NCBI RefSeq assembly: GCF_032062175.1
Contig: NZ_DAMBQK010000004.1
Coordinates: forward strand, 62,001-126,000
Origin: Atlantibacter sp032062175
Lineage (GTDB): Bacteria > Pseudomonadota > Gammaproteobacteria > Enterobacterales > Enterobacteriaceae
Length of the DNA: 64,000 bases
Reading direction: 5' to 3'
Made by a program: the position numbers and the translations under genes. Below are positions 1 through 8,090 of this stretch, piece after piece (the first letter of the stretch is position 1; the number at the start of each line of letters is the position of its first letter). Under the pieces are notes generated by a model, which had not been told where the DNA came from, searched no databases, and saw only the letters and a list, made by a program, of their open reading frames with translations.

Positions 1-53
1 AGATAATCAGCGACTCTATAATGATTACAAAGAGAGCGGAATATATGATTTCT

Positions 54-80
54 GAAAAAGCCAGTTTATCCACTGGCTTT
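54..80 (-). terminator. Rho-independent terminator of the orphan nuclease gene
   Basis: A perfect 9-bp inverted repeat (AAAGCCAGT at 57-65, ACTGGCTTT at 72-80) with a 6-nt loop is followed on the minus strand by a short T run. It lies 10 bp past the stop of the minus-strand gene ending at 90. Confidence 0.75.
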
Positions 81-89
81 CAGCCATGC

Positions 90-1151
90 TTATAAATAGC
101 TTCCAACGGTTTCTTTAAGTTGTTCAGTATAGTTATAGATATCGTCAATGCTTGAGATAGGATGTCGTACTTCATTTTTTTCGGAGTCAATAATCCCTAT
201 ATATTTTTGAGCACGATTAAAATGCAATCTACAAACGGGCTTGCGGTTATTATCATCGATTAAAATGCCAAAGTAGCTTTTTGTATCTCTTTGAGATATA
301 CGGGTAGGATCAATAATAGTACGAATAATCCCTTTAACAATGTAAAACCCTTCCAGCTCCTCTTCAGTGGTTATAATCTCATTTTCCTGGTTAGCATCAG
401 CCGGTCTTTCCTGGGGTTCGCCTGGTTTTTCTGTTGTGCTTGAGATTGCGGATTTAAGTCTTTCATTAACCTGATCGGTAATAAACTGCGTTGTAGCTTT
501 CTTAGTCAGTACGGCGAAAGTTTCCTTTACTTTAGGTGTGAGCATACCGTCATAAACGCGGGATGCAAAGAACTTAACAAAATCTTCTTCAGGATTATTT
601 AACTGGGAGGACAGCACTTTTTTAATCTGACTTACATACTTTAATTCACCTGCCGCGCTGATGATAGAATCGATATCAAATGCGGATTTTGTTAATTTTT
701 TTAGTTCAGGGATCAAGTTATCTTCAATATTTAACAGATCAAATTCAAGAAAGGGTTTCTCATCCATTTTATTTGGTGCGTCAAGATCGGTAAAAAACTG
801 ATAGACTTGCCCATTAGTGAGAATTGAGATGCGCGCGTTAGTAACATGAAAGTATCTAAACAGCTGAGATGCGTGATTAATATTAAGAGGGTCGCCGATT
901 TTCTTACATTCAATGAGTACCTGAATTTCACCATCTTTTATAATGGCATAATCTATTTTTTCGCCTTTTTTTGTTCCAACGTCACAAATGAATTCAGGTT
1001 TAACTTCTGTGGGGTCAAAAACGTCGTAACCAAGGATGTTATGTATAAAGGGCATAACAAAGGCATTCTTTGTCGCTTCTTCAGTGTCGATAACGTCTTT
1101 TTGTTGTCTAAGCTTATTCGCTAAGTTTATGATTCTTTCGAGAAAATCCAT
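90..1151 (-). CDS. Orphan HsdR-N-type restriction endonuclease-like protein
   Basis: This 353-residue protein carries a PD-(D/E)XK nuclease core like the N-terminal domain of type I restriction HsdR subunits (HSDR_N families): Asp67 in a KIDYAI context, then Glu81-Cys-Lys83 in LIECKK. An acidic, Pro/Glu-rich linker near residues 250-270 leads to a C-terminal domain rich in Arg/Lys and aromatics (SYFGILIDDNN, RLHFN). No helicase motor is present and no hsdM or hsdS gene is in the window, so it is an orphan nuclease; substrate unknown. The reading frame opens at 1178, but ATG 1151 is preferred because GGAG lies about 8 bases before it, while the 1178 start has no Shine-Dalgarno. The gene is clearly more AT-rich than the araBAD genes beside it, suggesting horizontal acquisition. 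In E. coli polB follows araD; whether polB lies further left here cannot be seen. Family assignment is good, biological role unproven. Confidence 0.75.
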   Translation of the reverse strand: MDFLERIINLANKLRQQKDVIDTEEATKNAFVMPFIHNILGYDVFDPTEVKPEFICDVGTKKGEKIDYAIIKDGEIQVLIECKKIGDPLNINHASQLFRYFHVTNARISILTNGQVYQFFTDLDAPNKMDEKPFLEFDLLNIEDNLIPELKKLTKSAFDIDSIISAAGELKYVSQIKKVLSSQLNNPEEDFVKFFASRVYDGMLTPKVKETFAVLTKKATTQFITDQVNERLKSAISSTTEKPGEPQERPADANQENEIITTEEELEGFYIVKGIIRTIIDPTRISQRDTKSYFGILIDDNNRKPVCRLHFNRAQKYIGIIDSEKNEVRHPISSIDDIYNYTEQLKETVGSYL

Positions 1152-1159
1152 GTCGGCAA

Positions 1160-1223
1160 CTCCAGTTGAAATGATCATATTGACGTTATTTAACTGGAGG
1201 TTTTTAAACAGTGATCAACGTCA
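1160..1223 (-). promoter_or_regulatory. Interleaved inverted repeats over the nuclease gene leader and RBS
   Basis: Two perfect inverted repeats interleave just upstream of the nuclease start. CTCCAGTT (1160-1167) pairs with AACTGGAG (1192-1199), and TGACGTT (1181-1187) pairs with AACGTCA (1217-1223). In the minus-strand mRNA the first stem contains the GGAG Shine-Dalgarno of the 1151 start. The order A-B-A'-B' means the stems either compete or form a pseudoknot. The same symmetry could instead be a repressor operator. Function is inferred. Confidence 0.45.
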
Positions 1224-1281
1224 TTTATTTAAAAAGTAAACTACAAAAAAGTTAATTTCATCAGGCGGTTGTGTAATAAAA

Positions 1282-1314
1282 AACAATAAAGAGCAGAACA
1301 AGCTGCTCTTTATT
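1282..1314 (-). terminator. Terminator of the araBAD operon
   Basis: AATAAAGAGCAG and CTGCTCTTTATT form a perfect 12-bp stem with a 6-nt loop, followed on the minus strand by a T-rich stretch. It begins 4 bp after the araD stop. Confidence 0.85.
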
Positions 1315-1317
1315 AAA

Positions 1318-2013
1318 TTACTGCCCGTAATACGCCTTCGCCCCATGCTTACGCAGATAGTGCTTATCCAGCAGCGTTTGCTGCATCGGCGGCAGATCGG
1401 GAGTGAGCTGGCGGCAGAAGATACCCATATAGGCCACTTCTTCCATCACAATCGCATTATGCACCGCATCCATTGCGTCTTTACCCCAGGCAAAGGGACC
1501 GTGGGAATGCACCAGTACGCCAGGCATCTGTTTAGCTTCAATACCCAGCTCGCGGAAGGTTTCGACGATCACCGTGCCGGTATCCCACTCATACTCGCCG
1601 TTAATTTCCGCATCGGTCATTTTGCGGGTGCAGGGGATTGCGCCGTAGAAATAGTCGGCATGGGTGGTACCGGTCGCCGGAATGCTTTTCCCGGCCTGTG
1701 CCCAGATAGTGGCGTGGCGGGAATGGGTGTGCACAATACCGCCGATATCGGGGAACTGTTGATACAGCAGGCGGTGGGTCGGCGTGTCCGAAGAAGGCTT
1801 TTTAGTGCCTTCCACTACCTCGCCAGTCTCAATGCTGACCACTACCATATCCTCGGCGGTCATCACCGAGTAATCCACGCCCGACGGTTTGATGATAAAC
1901 ACGCCCTGCTCGCGACAGACGGCGCTGACATTACCCCAGGTTAGGGTAACCAGATTGTGGGCCGGTAGCGCAAGGTTGGCTTCCAGCACCTGACGTTTCA
2001 GATCTTCTAACAT
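1318..2013 (-). CDS. araD: L-ribulose-5-phosphate 4-epimerase
   Basis: AraD converts L-ribulose-5-phosphate to D-xylulose-5-phosphate, the last step of the arabinose pathway, linking it to the pentose phosphate pathway. The protein is 231 residues, the E. coli length. The class II aldolase/epimerase zinc motif GGIVHTHSRH is near residues 90-100, and a second metal-ligand stretch, HSHGPFAWG, near 170. The start has GAGGACAACG upstream, a fair ribosome site. It is third in the araBAD operon, 59 bp after araA, and is followed by a strong terminator. Cytoplasmic; induced by arabinose through AraC. Nothing unusual in the protein. Confidence 0.96.
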   Translation of the reverse strand: MLEDLKRQVLEANLALPAHNLVTLTWGNVSAVCREQGVFIIKPSGVDYSVMTAEDMVVVSIETGEVVEGTKKPSSDTPTHRLLYQQFPDIGGIVHTHSRHATIWAQAGKSIPATGTTHADYFYGAIPCTRKMTDAEINGEYEWDTGTVIVETFRELGIEAKQMPGVLVHSHGPFAWGKDAMDAVHNAIVMEEVAYMGIFCRQLTPDLPPMQQTLLDKHYLRKHGAKAYYGQ

Positions 2014-2072
2014 CGTTGTCCTCCGCTAAAAAAGGGGCCAGCCACCTGGGCTGGCCAAAGGTTCCCCTGTGA

Positions 2073-3575
2073 TTAGCGTTTAAAGCCGTAGTAAACCTCA
2101 TTCCAGCGCAGCGCATCTTTGAACGCTGGCAGGCGGGTGTCGTTGTCGATAACCGTCAGTTCGATGTCGTTCAGTTCTGCGAACAGGCGCATATCGTCGA
2201 GGGTTAACGCGTGGCTGAATACGGTATGGTGTGCCCCGCCCGCCAGAATCCAGGCTTCGGAAGCGGTAGTCAGATCCGGTTGCGCTTTCCACAGCGCGTT
2301 CGCTACCGGCAGTTTCGGCAGTGCGTGAGGCGCTTCAACGGTATCCACGCAGTTAACCAGCAGGCGGAAACGATCGCCCAGATCGATCAGGCTGGCGTTC
2401 AGGCCCGGACCGGTTTTGCTGGAGAAGATCAGGCGCGCTGGATCGTCTTTACCGCCAATGCCCAGGTATTGCACATCAAGGATCGGTTTTTCATCGGTGG
2501 CGATAGACGGGCACACTTCCAGCATATGGGATCCCAGCACCATGTCGTTGCCGGATTCGAAGTTGTAGGTGTAGTCCTCCATAAACGAGGTGCCGCCGTT
2601 AAGCCCGCCGGACATCACTTTCATGATGCGCAGCAGCGCCGCGGTTTTCCAGTCGCCTTCGCCCGCGAAGCCGTAGCCTTGTTGCATCAGACGTTGTACT
2701 GCCAGGCCTGGCAGTTGCTTCAGGCCGTGCAGGTCTTCAAACGTGGTGGTGAAGGCATGGAAACCGCCCTGCTCGAGGAAGCGCTTCATGCCAAGTTCGA
2801 TACGCGCCGCGTCGATCACGTTCTGGCGTTTGTCGCCGTTGACCTGCGCCGCCGCCGTCAGGCGGTAGCTGCTTTCATATTCGTCGACCAGCGCGCTGAC
2901 GTCGCCGTTGCTGATTTCGTTAACTACCGCAACCAGATCGCCCACGCCCCAGGTGTTCACCGAGAAGCCGAATTTGATTTGTGCCGCGACTTTATCGCCG
3001 TCGGTGACTGCCACTTCACGCATGTTATCGCCGAAACGCACCACTTTCAGATGGCGAGTTTCCTGTTTAGATACCGCCTGGCGCATCCAGGAGCCGATGC
3101 GCTGGTGGGCTTGAGGATCTTTCCAGTAACCGGTCACGACGCTGTGCTGTTGACGCATACGCGCGCCGATAAAGCCGAACTCGCGGCCGCCGTGCGCGGT
3201 CTGGTTCAGGTTCATAAAGTCCATATCAATGCTGTCCCACGGGATCTGGGCATTGAACTGGGTATGGAATTGCAGCAGCGGCTTGTTAAGGATGCTCAGG
3301 CCGTTGATCCACATTTTGGCCGGGGAGAAAGTGTGCAGCCATACCATCATCCCGGCGCAGTTATCGTGATAGTTCGCGTCGCGGCAGATGGCGGTGATTT
3401 CATCCGGCGAGGTGCCGAGCGGTTTCAGCACCAGTTTGCAGGGCAGCCTGGCTTCGCTGTTCAGGGAATCCACCACCTGCTGTGCATGTTGCGTCACCTG
3501 GCGCAGCGTTTCCGGGCCATAAAGATGTTGGCTGCCGATTACAAACCATACTTCGTATTTACTAAAGGCTGTCAT
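2073..3575 (-). CDS. araA: L-arabinose isomerase
   Basis: AraA isomerises L-arabinose to L-ribulose in the cytoplasm. It is 500 residues, exactly the E. coli length, from the start MTAFSKYEVWF to the end NEVYYGFKR. Family stretches for the Mn-dependent arabinose/fucose isomerase fold are intact: the LHTFSPAKMWI substrate region near residue 90, the EGDWKTAALLR and GTSFMEDYTY stretches holding the active-site glutamates around 305-335, and GGAHHTVFS near the C-terminus with a metal-binding histidine. It lies 10 bp downstream of araB, so it is co-transcribed in araBAD. A 533-codon open frame on the opposite strand over this gene is a high-G+C shadow. Confidence 0.97.
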   Translation of the reverse strand: MTAFSKYEVWFVIGSQHLYGPETLRQVTQHAQQVVDSLNSEARLPCKLVLKPLGTSPDEITAICRDANYHDNCAGMMVWLHTFSPAKMWINGLSILNKPLLQFHTQFNAQIPWDSIDMDFMNLNQTAHGGREFGFIGARMRQQHSVVTGYWKDPQAHQRIGSWMRQAVSKQETRHLKVVRFGDNMREVAVTDGDKVAAQIKFGFSVNTWGVGDLVAVVNEISNGDVSALVDEYESSYRLTAAAQVNGDKRQNVIDAARIELGMKRFLEQGGFHAFTTTFEDLHGLKQLPGLAVQRLMQQGYGFAGEGDWKTAALLRIMKVMSGGLNGGTSFMEDYTYNFESGNDMVLGSHMLEVCPSIATDEKPILDVQYLGIGGKDDPARLIFSSKTGPGLNASLIDLGDRFRLLVNCVDTVEAPHALPKLPVANALWKAQPDLTTASEAWILAGGAHHTVFSHALTLDDMRLFAELNDIELTVIDNDTRLPAFKDALRWNEVYYGFKR

Positions 3576-3585
3576 TGTCTTGTCC

Positions 3586-5292
3586 TTAAAGCGTCAGGGC
3601 TGCACGGTCTGCATCAGAAGGCTGGGCCGTGTCAGAGGGGGAATAGTGAAGTTCGGCGCTCTCACACCAGCGTTGATAGCGGCGATACAGTTCTTCGAAG
3701 CGGGCGGCGGTGGCCGGGTCCGGCTGGAGCGTTTTTTCCATCTCGCTCGCCATGGCCTGCTGCGCCTGGGGAATATCGTCATACACGCCAGCGGCGACGG
3801 CGGCGAAAATAGCCGCGCCCAGCGCGCAACATTGATCGGAGCCGACAATCTGTAGCGGGCGGTTCAGCACATCGCAGCACACCTGCATGATGACCTGGTT
3901 TTTACGGGCGATCCCGCCCAGCGCCACCACTTCGTTAACCGGGATGCCCTGGTCGGTGAAGCACTCCATAATGGCGCGCGCGCCAAAGGCGGTGGAGGCG
4001 ATCAGCCCGCCGAAAAGCAGCGGGGCGTCGGTGGCAAGGTTCACATCGGTGATCACCCCTTTCAGACGCTGGTTGGCGAACGGTGTACGGCGGCCGTTAA
4101 ACCAGTCGAGGATCACCGGCAAGTGATCGAGCGACGGCTGTTTCGCCCAGTCAGCGGTGAGCGCAGGTAACAGCGCTTTTTTGCTTTCGCTGATTTGGGT
4201 TTTCAGTTCTGGATGCTGTTCGGCAAGCCGATCCAGCGGCCAGCTCAGCACGCGGCCAAACCAGGCGTACATATCGCCAAATGCCGACTGTCCTGCTTCC
4301 ATACCGATAAAATCAGGCACTACGCTGCCGTCCACTTGTCCGCAGATACCCTTAACGGCGCGGTCGCCGACGGTGTCTTTATCGGCAATCAGGATGTCGC
4401 AGGTGGAGGTGCCGATCACTTTCACCAGGGTATTCGGTTGGGCGTTCGCGCCGACCGCGCCCATATGGCAGTCAAACGCGCCGCCGCTGATCACCACGCT
4501 TTCTGGCAGGCCGAGGCGTGCAGCCCAGTCCGCTGTCAGCGTGCCCACCGGTACGTCTGCGGTCCAGGTATCGGTAAACAGCGGGAGTTCGAGGTTCTGG
4601 CTGATGATCGGATCGAGTTCGTCGAAGAAGCTGGCAGGCGGCAATCCCCCCCAGCTCTCATGCCACAAAGATTTATGCCCTGCGCTACAGCGTCCGCGAC
4701 GAATGGCCGCCGGGGCAGTCGTGCCGGATAGCAGCGCCGGGATCCAGTCGCACAGTTCAATCCACGAGGCAGCGGCTTTGGCGACTGAGGCGTCCTGACG
4801 GGTAATGTGCAGGATTTTGGCCCAGAACCATTCGCTGGAGTACACGCCGCCGATATAGCGCGAATAATCGATTTTATCCGGCTGGTGGCACAGGCGAGTG
4901 ATGGCCTCGGCTTCTTCGACCGCCGTGTGATCTTTCCACAATACGAACATGGCGTTCGGGTTATCGGCAAAGCCCGGATTAAGCGCCAGCACATTGCCCT
5001 TTTCATCGACAGGCGCAGGCGTAGAGCCCGTAGTGTCAACGCCGATTCCCACCACCTGCTGGCGTTTTTCAGGGCCCAGTTGGTCAAGCACGCTTTTTAA
5101 TGCGGCTTCCATGGATTCAATGTAATCAAGGGGATGGTGGCGGAATTGGTTACGTGCGGCGTTACAGTACTGCCCGGCCTGCCAGCGCGGATACCATTCC
5201 ACACTGGTGGCAAGTTCAGCGCCCGAGGTGCAATCAACCGCTAAGGCGCGAACCGAGTCGCTGCCAAAGTCGAGTCCCAGCGCAATGGCCAT
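3586..5292 (-). CDS. araB: L-ribulokinase
   Basis: AraB phosphorylates L-ribulose with ATP to L-ribulose-5-phosphate. It is a FGGY-family sugar kinase of 568 residues (E. coli 566). The N-terminal actin/hexokinase-fold phosphate motif GLDFGSDSVRALAVDC is at residues 6-21, and GGIARKNQ near 470 belongs to the C-terminal ATPase lobe. The frame opens nine codons earlier, but the ATG giving MAIALGLDFG (5292) has GGAG seven bases before it and matches the family start. It is the first gene of araBAD and reads away from the ara control region toward lower coordinates. Expression should require AraC-arabinose at I1/I2, plus CRP. Confidence 0.96.
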   Translation of the reverse strand: MAIALGLDFGSDSVRALAVDCTSGAELATSVEWYPRWQAGQYCNAARNQFRHHPLDYIESMEAALKSVLDQLGPEKRQQVVGIGVDTTGSTPAPVDEKGNVLALNPGFADNPNAMFVLWKDHTAVEEAEAITRLCHQPDKIDYSRYIGGVYSSEWFWAKILHITRQDASVAKAAASWIELCDWIPALLSGTTAPAAIRRGRCSAGHKSLWHESWGGLPPASFFDELDPIISQNLELPLFTDTWTADVPVGTLTADWAARLGLPESVVISGGAFDCHMGAVGANAQPNTLVKVIGTSTCDILIADKDTVGDRAVKGICGQVDGSVVPDFIGMEAGQSAFGDMYAWFGRVLSWPLDRLAEQHPELKTQISESKKALLPALTADWAKQPSLDHLPVILDWFNGRRTPFANQRLKGVITDVNLATDAPLLFGGLIASTAFGARAIMECFTDQGIPVNEVVALGGIARKNQVIMQVCCDVLNRPLQIVGSDQCCALGAAIFAAVAAGVYDDIPQAQQAMASEMEKTLQPDPATAARFEELYRRYQRWCESAELHYSPSDTAQPSDADRAALTL

Positions 5293-5585
5293 TTTTTCAC
5301 TCCATGGATAAACAAACATGCAGTGACATTAGATTTCCGGGGAAAAAAGAGTCAGGTGTATTTGGCTTATCTTATGGATTAAAGTGCTATGCCTTGCTGA
5401 TTTGTGACCTCACGCAAATAATAGATGTGGACAATTCTGTCGCGGTTATAGACACTTTGGTTATCAAGCGAAAAGCCTGATGTGAGCGGTTATCTCGATG
5501 AGTTTTTAGGTTCAAATCCAGTGGGGAAGTGGGTTATTGTGGTTCATGGCTTCGGTTATTCCCAATTTTCAGGGGTGTCGTAAGA
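5293..5585. promoter_or_regulatory. araB-araC divergent control region (I1, I2, CRP, O1)
   Basis: AraC half-sites are readable on the plus strand: I1 is TATGGATTAAAGTGCTA (5373-5389) and I2 is TCAGGTGTATTTGGCTT (5352-5368). The 4-bp gap between them is that of the E. coli araI pair. A CRP-like TGTGA begins at 5403, with a poor right half. The stretch GGTTATAGACACTTTGGTTA (5443-5462) closely matches the E. coli araO1/araC promoter region. The araBAD -10 is probably TAATGT on the minus strand near 5327-5332. Site identities rest on similarity to E. coli; binding is not shown. Confidence 0.75.
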
Positions 5586-5602
5586 TATGGACAAATGGTC
5601 TC
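5586..5602 (+). promoter_or_regulatory. araO2, distal AraC half-site of the repression loop
   Basis: TATGGACAAATGGTCTC matches E. coli araO2 (TATGGACAATTGGTTTC) at 14 of 17 positions and sits in the equivalent araC leader position. The offset from I1 is 213 bp, against about 210 bp in E. coli, so the DNA-looping arrangement appears conserved. Confidence 0.7.
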
Positions 5603-5631
5603 TTCCCACCGATGGTGGAGCACGATTTACT

Positions 5632-6483
5632 ATGGCTGAAACGCAAAACGATCCCCTGTTGCCGGGGTATTCATTTAATGCGCATCTGGTCGCGGGATTA
5701 ACGCCCATCGACGCCGAGGGCCACCTCGATTTCTTTATCGATCGTCCCCTTGGCATGAAAGGCTACATCCTGAACTTCACCCTTCGCGGGGAAGGGGTCG
5801 TCAAGAACAACGGTAAAGAGTTCATCTGCAAGCCAGGGGATATGCTGCTGTTCCCGCCGGGCGAAATTCATCACTATGGCCGCAGCCCGCAGGCCAAAGA
5901 GTGGTATCACCAGTGGGTGTACTTCCGTCCGCGCGCCTACTGGCAGGAGTGGTTAAGCTGGCCGTCGATATTCGCCCAGACCGGCTACTATCGGCCTGCT
6001 GAAGGCGAGCAGGACGCCTTTTCCGCGTTGTTCCAGCAAATCATTGAGGCCTCCCAGCGTGAAGGGCGTTATTCCGAGCTACTGGCGATTAATTTGCTGG
6101 AACAGCTCTTTTTGCGCCGCGTTGAGGCGATCAGCGAGTCAATGAAAGCGCCGCTTGATAACCGGGTGAGGGATGCCTGCCAGTACATCAGCGACCATTT
6201 AGCCGACAGCCATTTCGATATTGCCGGCGTCGCGCAGCACGTTTGTCTGTCGCAGTCGCGCCTGTCGCACCTGTTCCGCCAGCAACTGGGGGTCAGCGTT
6301 CTAAGCTGGCGAGAGGATCAGCGCATCAGCCAGGCGAAGCTGTTGCTGAGCACCACCCGGATGCCTATCGCCACCGTAGGGCGCAATGTCGGCTTTGAGG
6401 ATCAGCTTTATTTTTCCCGGGTATTCAAGAAATGCACCGGTGCCAGCCCGAGCGAGTTTCGCGCCGGGTGCGAGTCGGGCTAA
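5632..6483 (+). CDS. araC: Arabinose operon regulator AraC
   Basis: AraC activates and represses araBAD and represses itself. The 283-residue protein has the arabinose-binding cupin and dimerisation domain first (NDPLLPGYSF arm, then PGDMLLFPPGEIHHYG near residue 85) and a C-terminal double helix-turn-helix domain ending with the family signature region FEDQLYFSRVFKK. The C-terminus is shorter than in E. coli (292 aa) and more like Salmonella (281 aa). The frame is open from ATG 5587, adding 15 residues, but MAETQNDPLLPGY is the family start and the upstream ATG lies inside the araO2 site; in the E. coli leader the equivalent ATG soon meets a stop. A weak ribosome site at both starts leaves some doubt. 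Confidence 0.95.
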   Translation: MAETQNDPLLPGYSFNAHLVAGLTPIDAEGHLDFFIDRPLGMKGYILNFTLRGEGVVKNNGKEFICKPGDMLLFPPGEIHHYGRSPQAKEWYHQWVYFRPRAYWQEWLSWPSIFAQTGYYRPAEGEQDAFSALFQQIIEASQREGRYSELLAINLLEQLFLRRVEAISESMKAPLDNRVRDACQYISDHLADSHFDIAGVAQHVCLSQSRLSHLFRQQLGVSVLSWREDQRISQAKLLLSTTRMPIATVGRNVGFEDQLYFSRVFKKCTGASPSEFRAGCESG

Positions 6484-6621
6484 CCATCCTTCATTTATCC
6501 AGGGTAAAAACTTAATGATTCTGTGAATGTCATAACCGGTAGGCTATACAGAGTAATGATGTCTTGACGATAGTCAGGGTGCCAGGGAGAATCGCTCCCT
6601 CGTTATTTTACCGGAACCTTT

Positions 6622-7395
6622 ATGGAAGCATTCCTGGATCATTTTATTACCCAATCAGTCACTTATTCTCTGATTGCGGTGGCGCTGGTGGCGTTTCTGG
6701 AATCGCTGGCGCTGGTGGGGTTGCTGCTGCCGGGCACGGTGATGATGGCCGGTTTAGGCGCGCTAATCGGCAGTGGTGAAGTGAATTTTTATCAGGCCTG
6801 GGCGGCAGGGATTGTCGGCTGTATGCTGGGCGACTGGATCTCGTTCTGGCTGGGCTGGCGCTTTAAAAAGCCGCTGCACCGCTGGTCATTCCTTAAGAAA
6901 AACAAAGCGCTGCTGGATAAAACCGAGCACGCGCTGCATCAGCACAGTATGTTCACCATTCTTGTGGGGCGCTTTGTCGGGCCGACGCGCCCGCTGGTGC
7001 CGATGGTCGCCGGAATGTTGGATCTCCCGGCGATCAAATTCCTCCCACCGAACCTGATTGGCTGTCTGTTCTGGCCGCCGTGTTATTTCCTGCCCGGCAT
7101 TCTCGCCGGTGCCGCCATTGATATCCCGGCGGATCAGCAAAGCGGGGCATTTAAGTGGATGCTGCTTGGCGTGGCGTTGCTGCTCTGGCTGGCAGCATGG
7201 CTGTGCTGGCGATTATGGCGCAGCGCGAAAGCCAATCCTGGCGAGAAACTGGTGCAGTGGCTGCCGCGCGGCAGATTATTGTGGTTAGCGCCGTTGGTCA
7301 GCGTGGCGGGGATAGGCGCGTTAATCGCCATCCTGAATCACCCGCTGATGCCGGTGTACCGAGCCATTCTCTGGAAGGTAGTCTCCGGTTTTTAA
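6622..7395 (+). CDS. yabI: DedA-family inner membrane protein YabI
   Basis: This 257-residue polytopic protein belongs to the DedA/VTT family (E. coli YabI is 254 aa), whose members have been linked to membrane-lipid transport and envelope homeostasis. The characteristic acidic stretch FLESLALVGLLLPGT is at about residues 24-38, the basic family motif GRFVGPTRPLVP near 113-124, and there are several long hydrophobic segments. An HRWSFLKKNKALLDKTEHAL stretch joins the two halves. It follows araC on the same strand, 138 bp downstream, and its TAA overlaps the TAA of convergent thiQ by three bases. Exact substrate unknown. Confidence 0.93.
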   Translation: MEAFLDHFITQSVTYSLIAVALVAFLESLALVGLLLPGTVMMAGLGALIGSGEVNFYQAWAAGIVGCMLGDWISFWLGWRFKKPLHRWSFLKKNKALLDKTEHALHQHSMFTILVGRFVGPTRPLVPMVAGMLDLPAIKFLPPNLIGCLFWPPCYFLPGILAGAAIDIPADQQSGAFKWMLLGVALLLWLAAWLCWRLWRSAKANPGEKLVQWLPRGRLLWLAPLVSVAGIGALIAILNHPLMPVYRAILWKVVSGF

Positions 7396-8090
7396 CGCGG
7401 GATGCCCAGCAAGGCGGAGGCGTCGCTGTTCCCTTCCAGTAACGTGGCGGTGGCCCCATCCCAGATGATGCGCCCATCGCGTACCACCAGGCTGCGTGGG
7501 GCGATGCTCAACGCATCTTCCAGGCTGTGCGAAACCATCAGCAACGTCATATTGCGCTCGCGGCATAGGGTGCGCAGAAGCCGGAGCATTTCCTGGCGCA
7601 GCGCCGGATCCAGCGCCGAAAAGGGTTCGTCCAGCAGCAAAATCGGCTGCTGGCGGATCAAACAGCGCGCCAGTGCCGCCCGTTGACGCTGGCCGCCCGA
7701 CAGTTCACCCGGCAGGCGATCCAGCAGTTCGGTTAAGCCCATTTTCCCCGCCAGCGTAGTGATCTCATCACGCTGCGCATCGTTAAGTTTCAGCCCCGGA
7801 TGCAATCCCAGCCCGATATTCTGGCGCACCGTTAAGTGGTTAAAAAGATTGTTTTCCTGGAACAGCATCGACACCGGGCGCTTCGCGGGTGGCGTGCGGG
7901 TATGATCGCCGCCGTTGAGCGCAATGCGCCCGCTCGCCGGGCTCAGGAATCCGGCAATCAAATTCAGCAGGGTGCTTTTCCCGGCACCGCTTGGCCCAAG
8001 AATGGCGATCCGTTCACCCGCATCGGCGTGAAACGAAAAACGCATCGGCAGATGGTGGTAAAGCCAGGTTACATCAGTGAGCGTTAGCAT
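7392..8090 (-). CDS. thiQ: Thiamine ABC transporter ATP-binding subunit
   Basis: ThiQ is the ATPase of the thiamine/TPP importer ThiBPQ. At 232 residues (E. coli 232) it has the Walker A GPSGAGKST near residues 32-40, the ABC signature LSGGQRQR near 128, Walker B ILLLDEPF near 150, and the switch histidine in LLMVSHS. The frame extends 13 codons upstream, but MLTLTDVTWLYHHLP is the family start. It overlaps the end of thiP by 17 bp, so it is translationally coupled. Its stop overlaps convergent yabI. Confidence 0.95.
   Translation of the reverse strand: MLTLTDVTWLYHHLPMRFSFHADAGERIAILGPSGAGKSTLLNLIAGFLSPASGRIALNGGDHTRTPPAKRPVSMLFQENNLFNHLTVRQNIGLGLHPGLKLNDAQRDEITTLAGKMGLTELLDRLPGELSGGQRQRAALARCLIRQQPILLLDEPFSALDPALRQEMLRLLRTLCRERNMTLLMVSHSLEDALSIAPRSLVVRDGRIIWDGATATLLEGNSDASALLGIPR

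Noticed and set aside
2211..3812. 533-codon plus-strand frame opposite araA/araB
   Set aside because: Antisense shadow of a G+C-rich gene; no family resemblance, no ribosome site.
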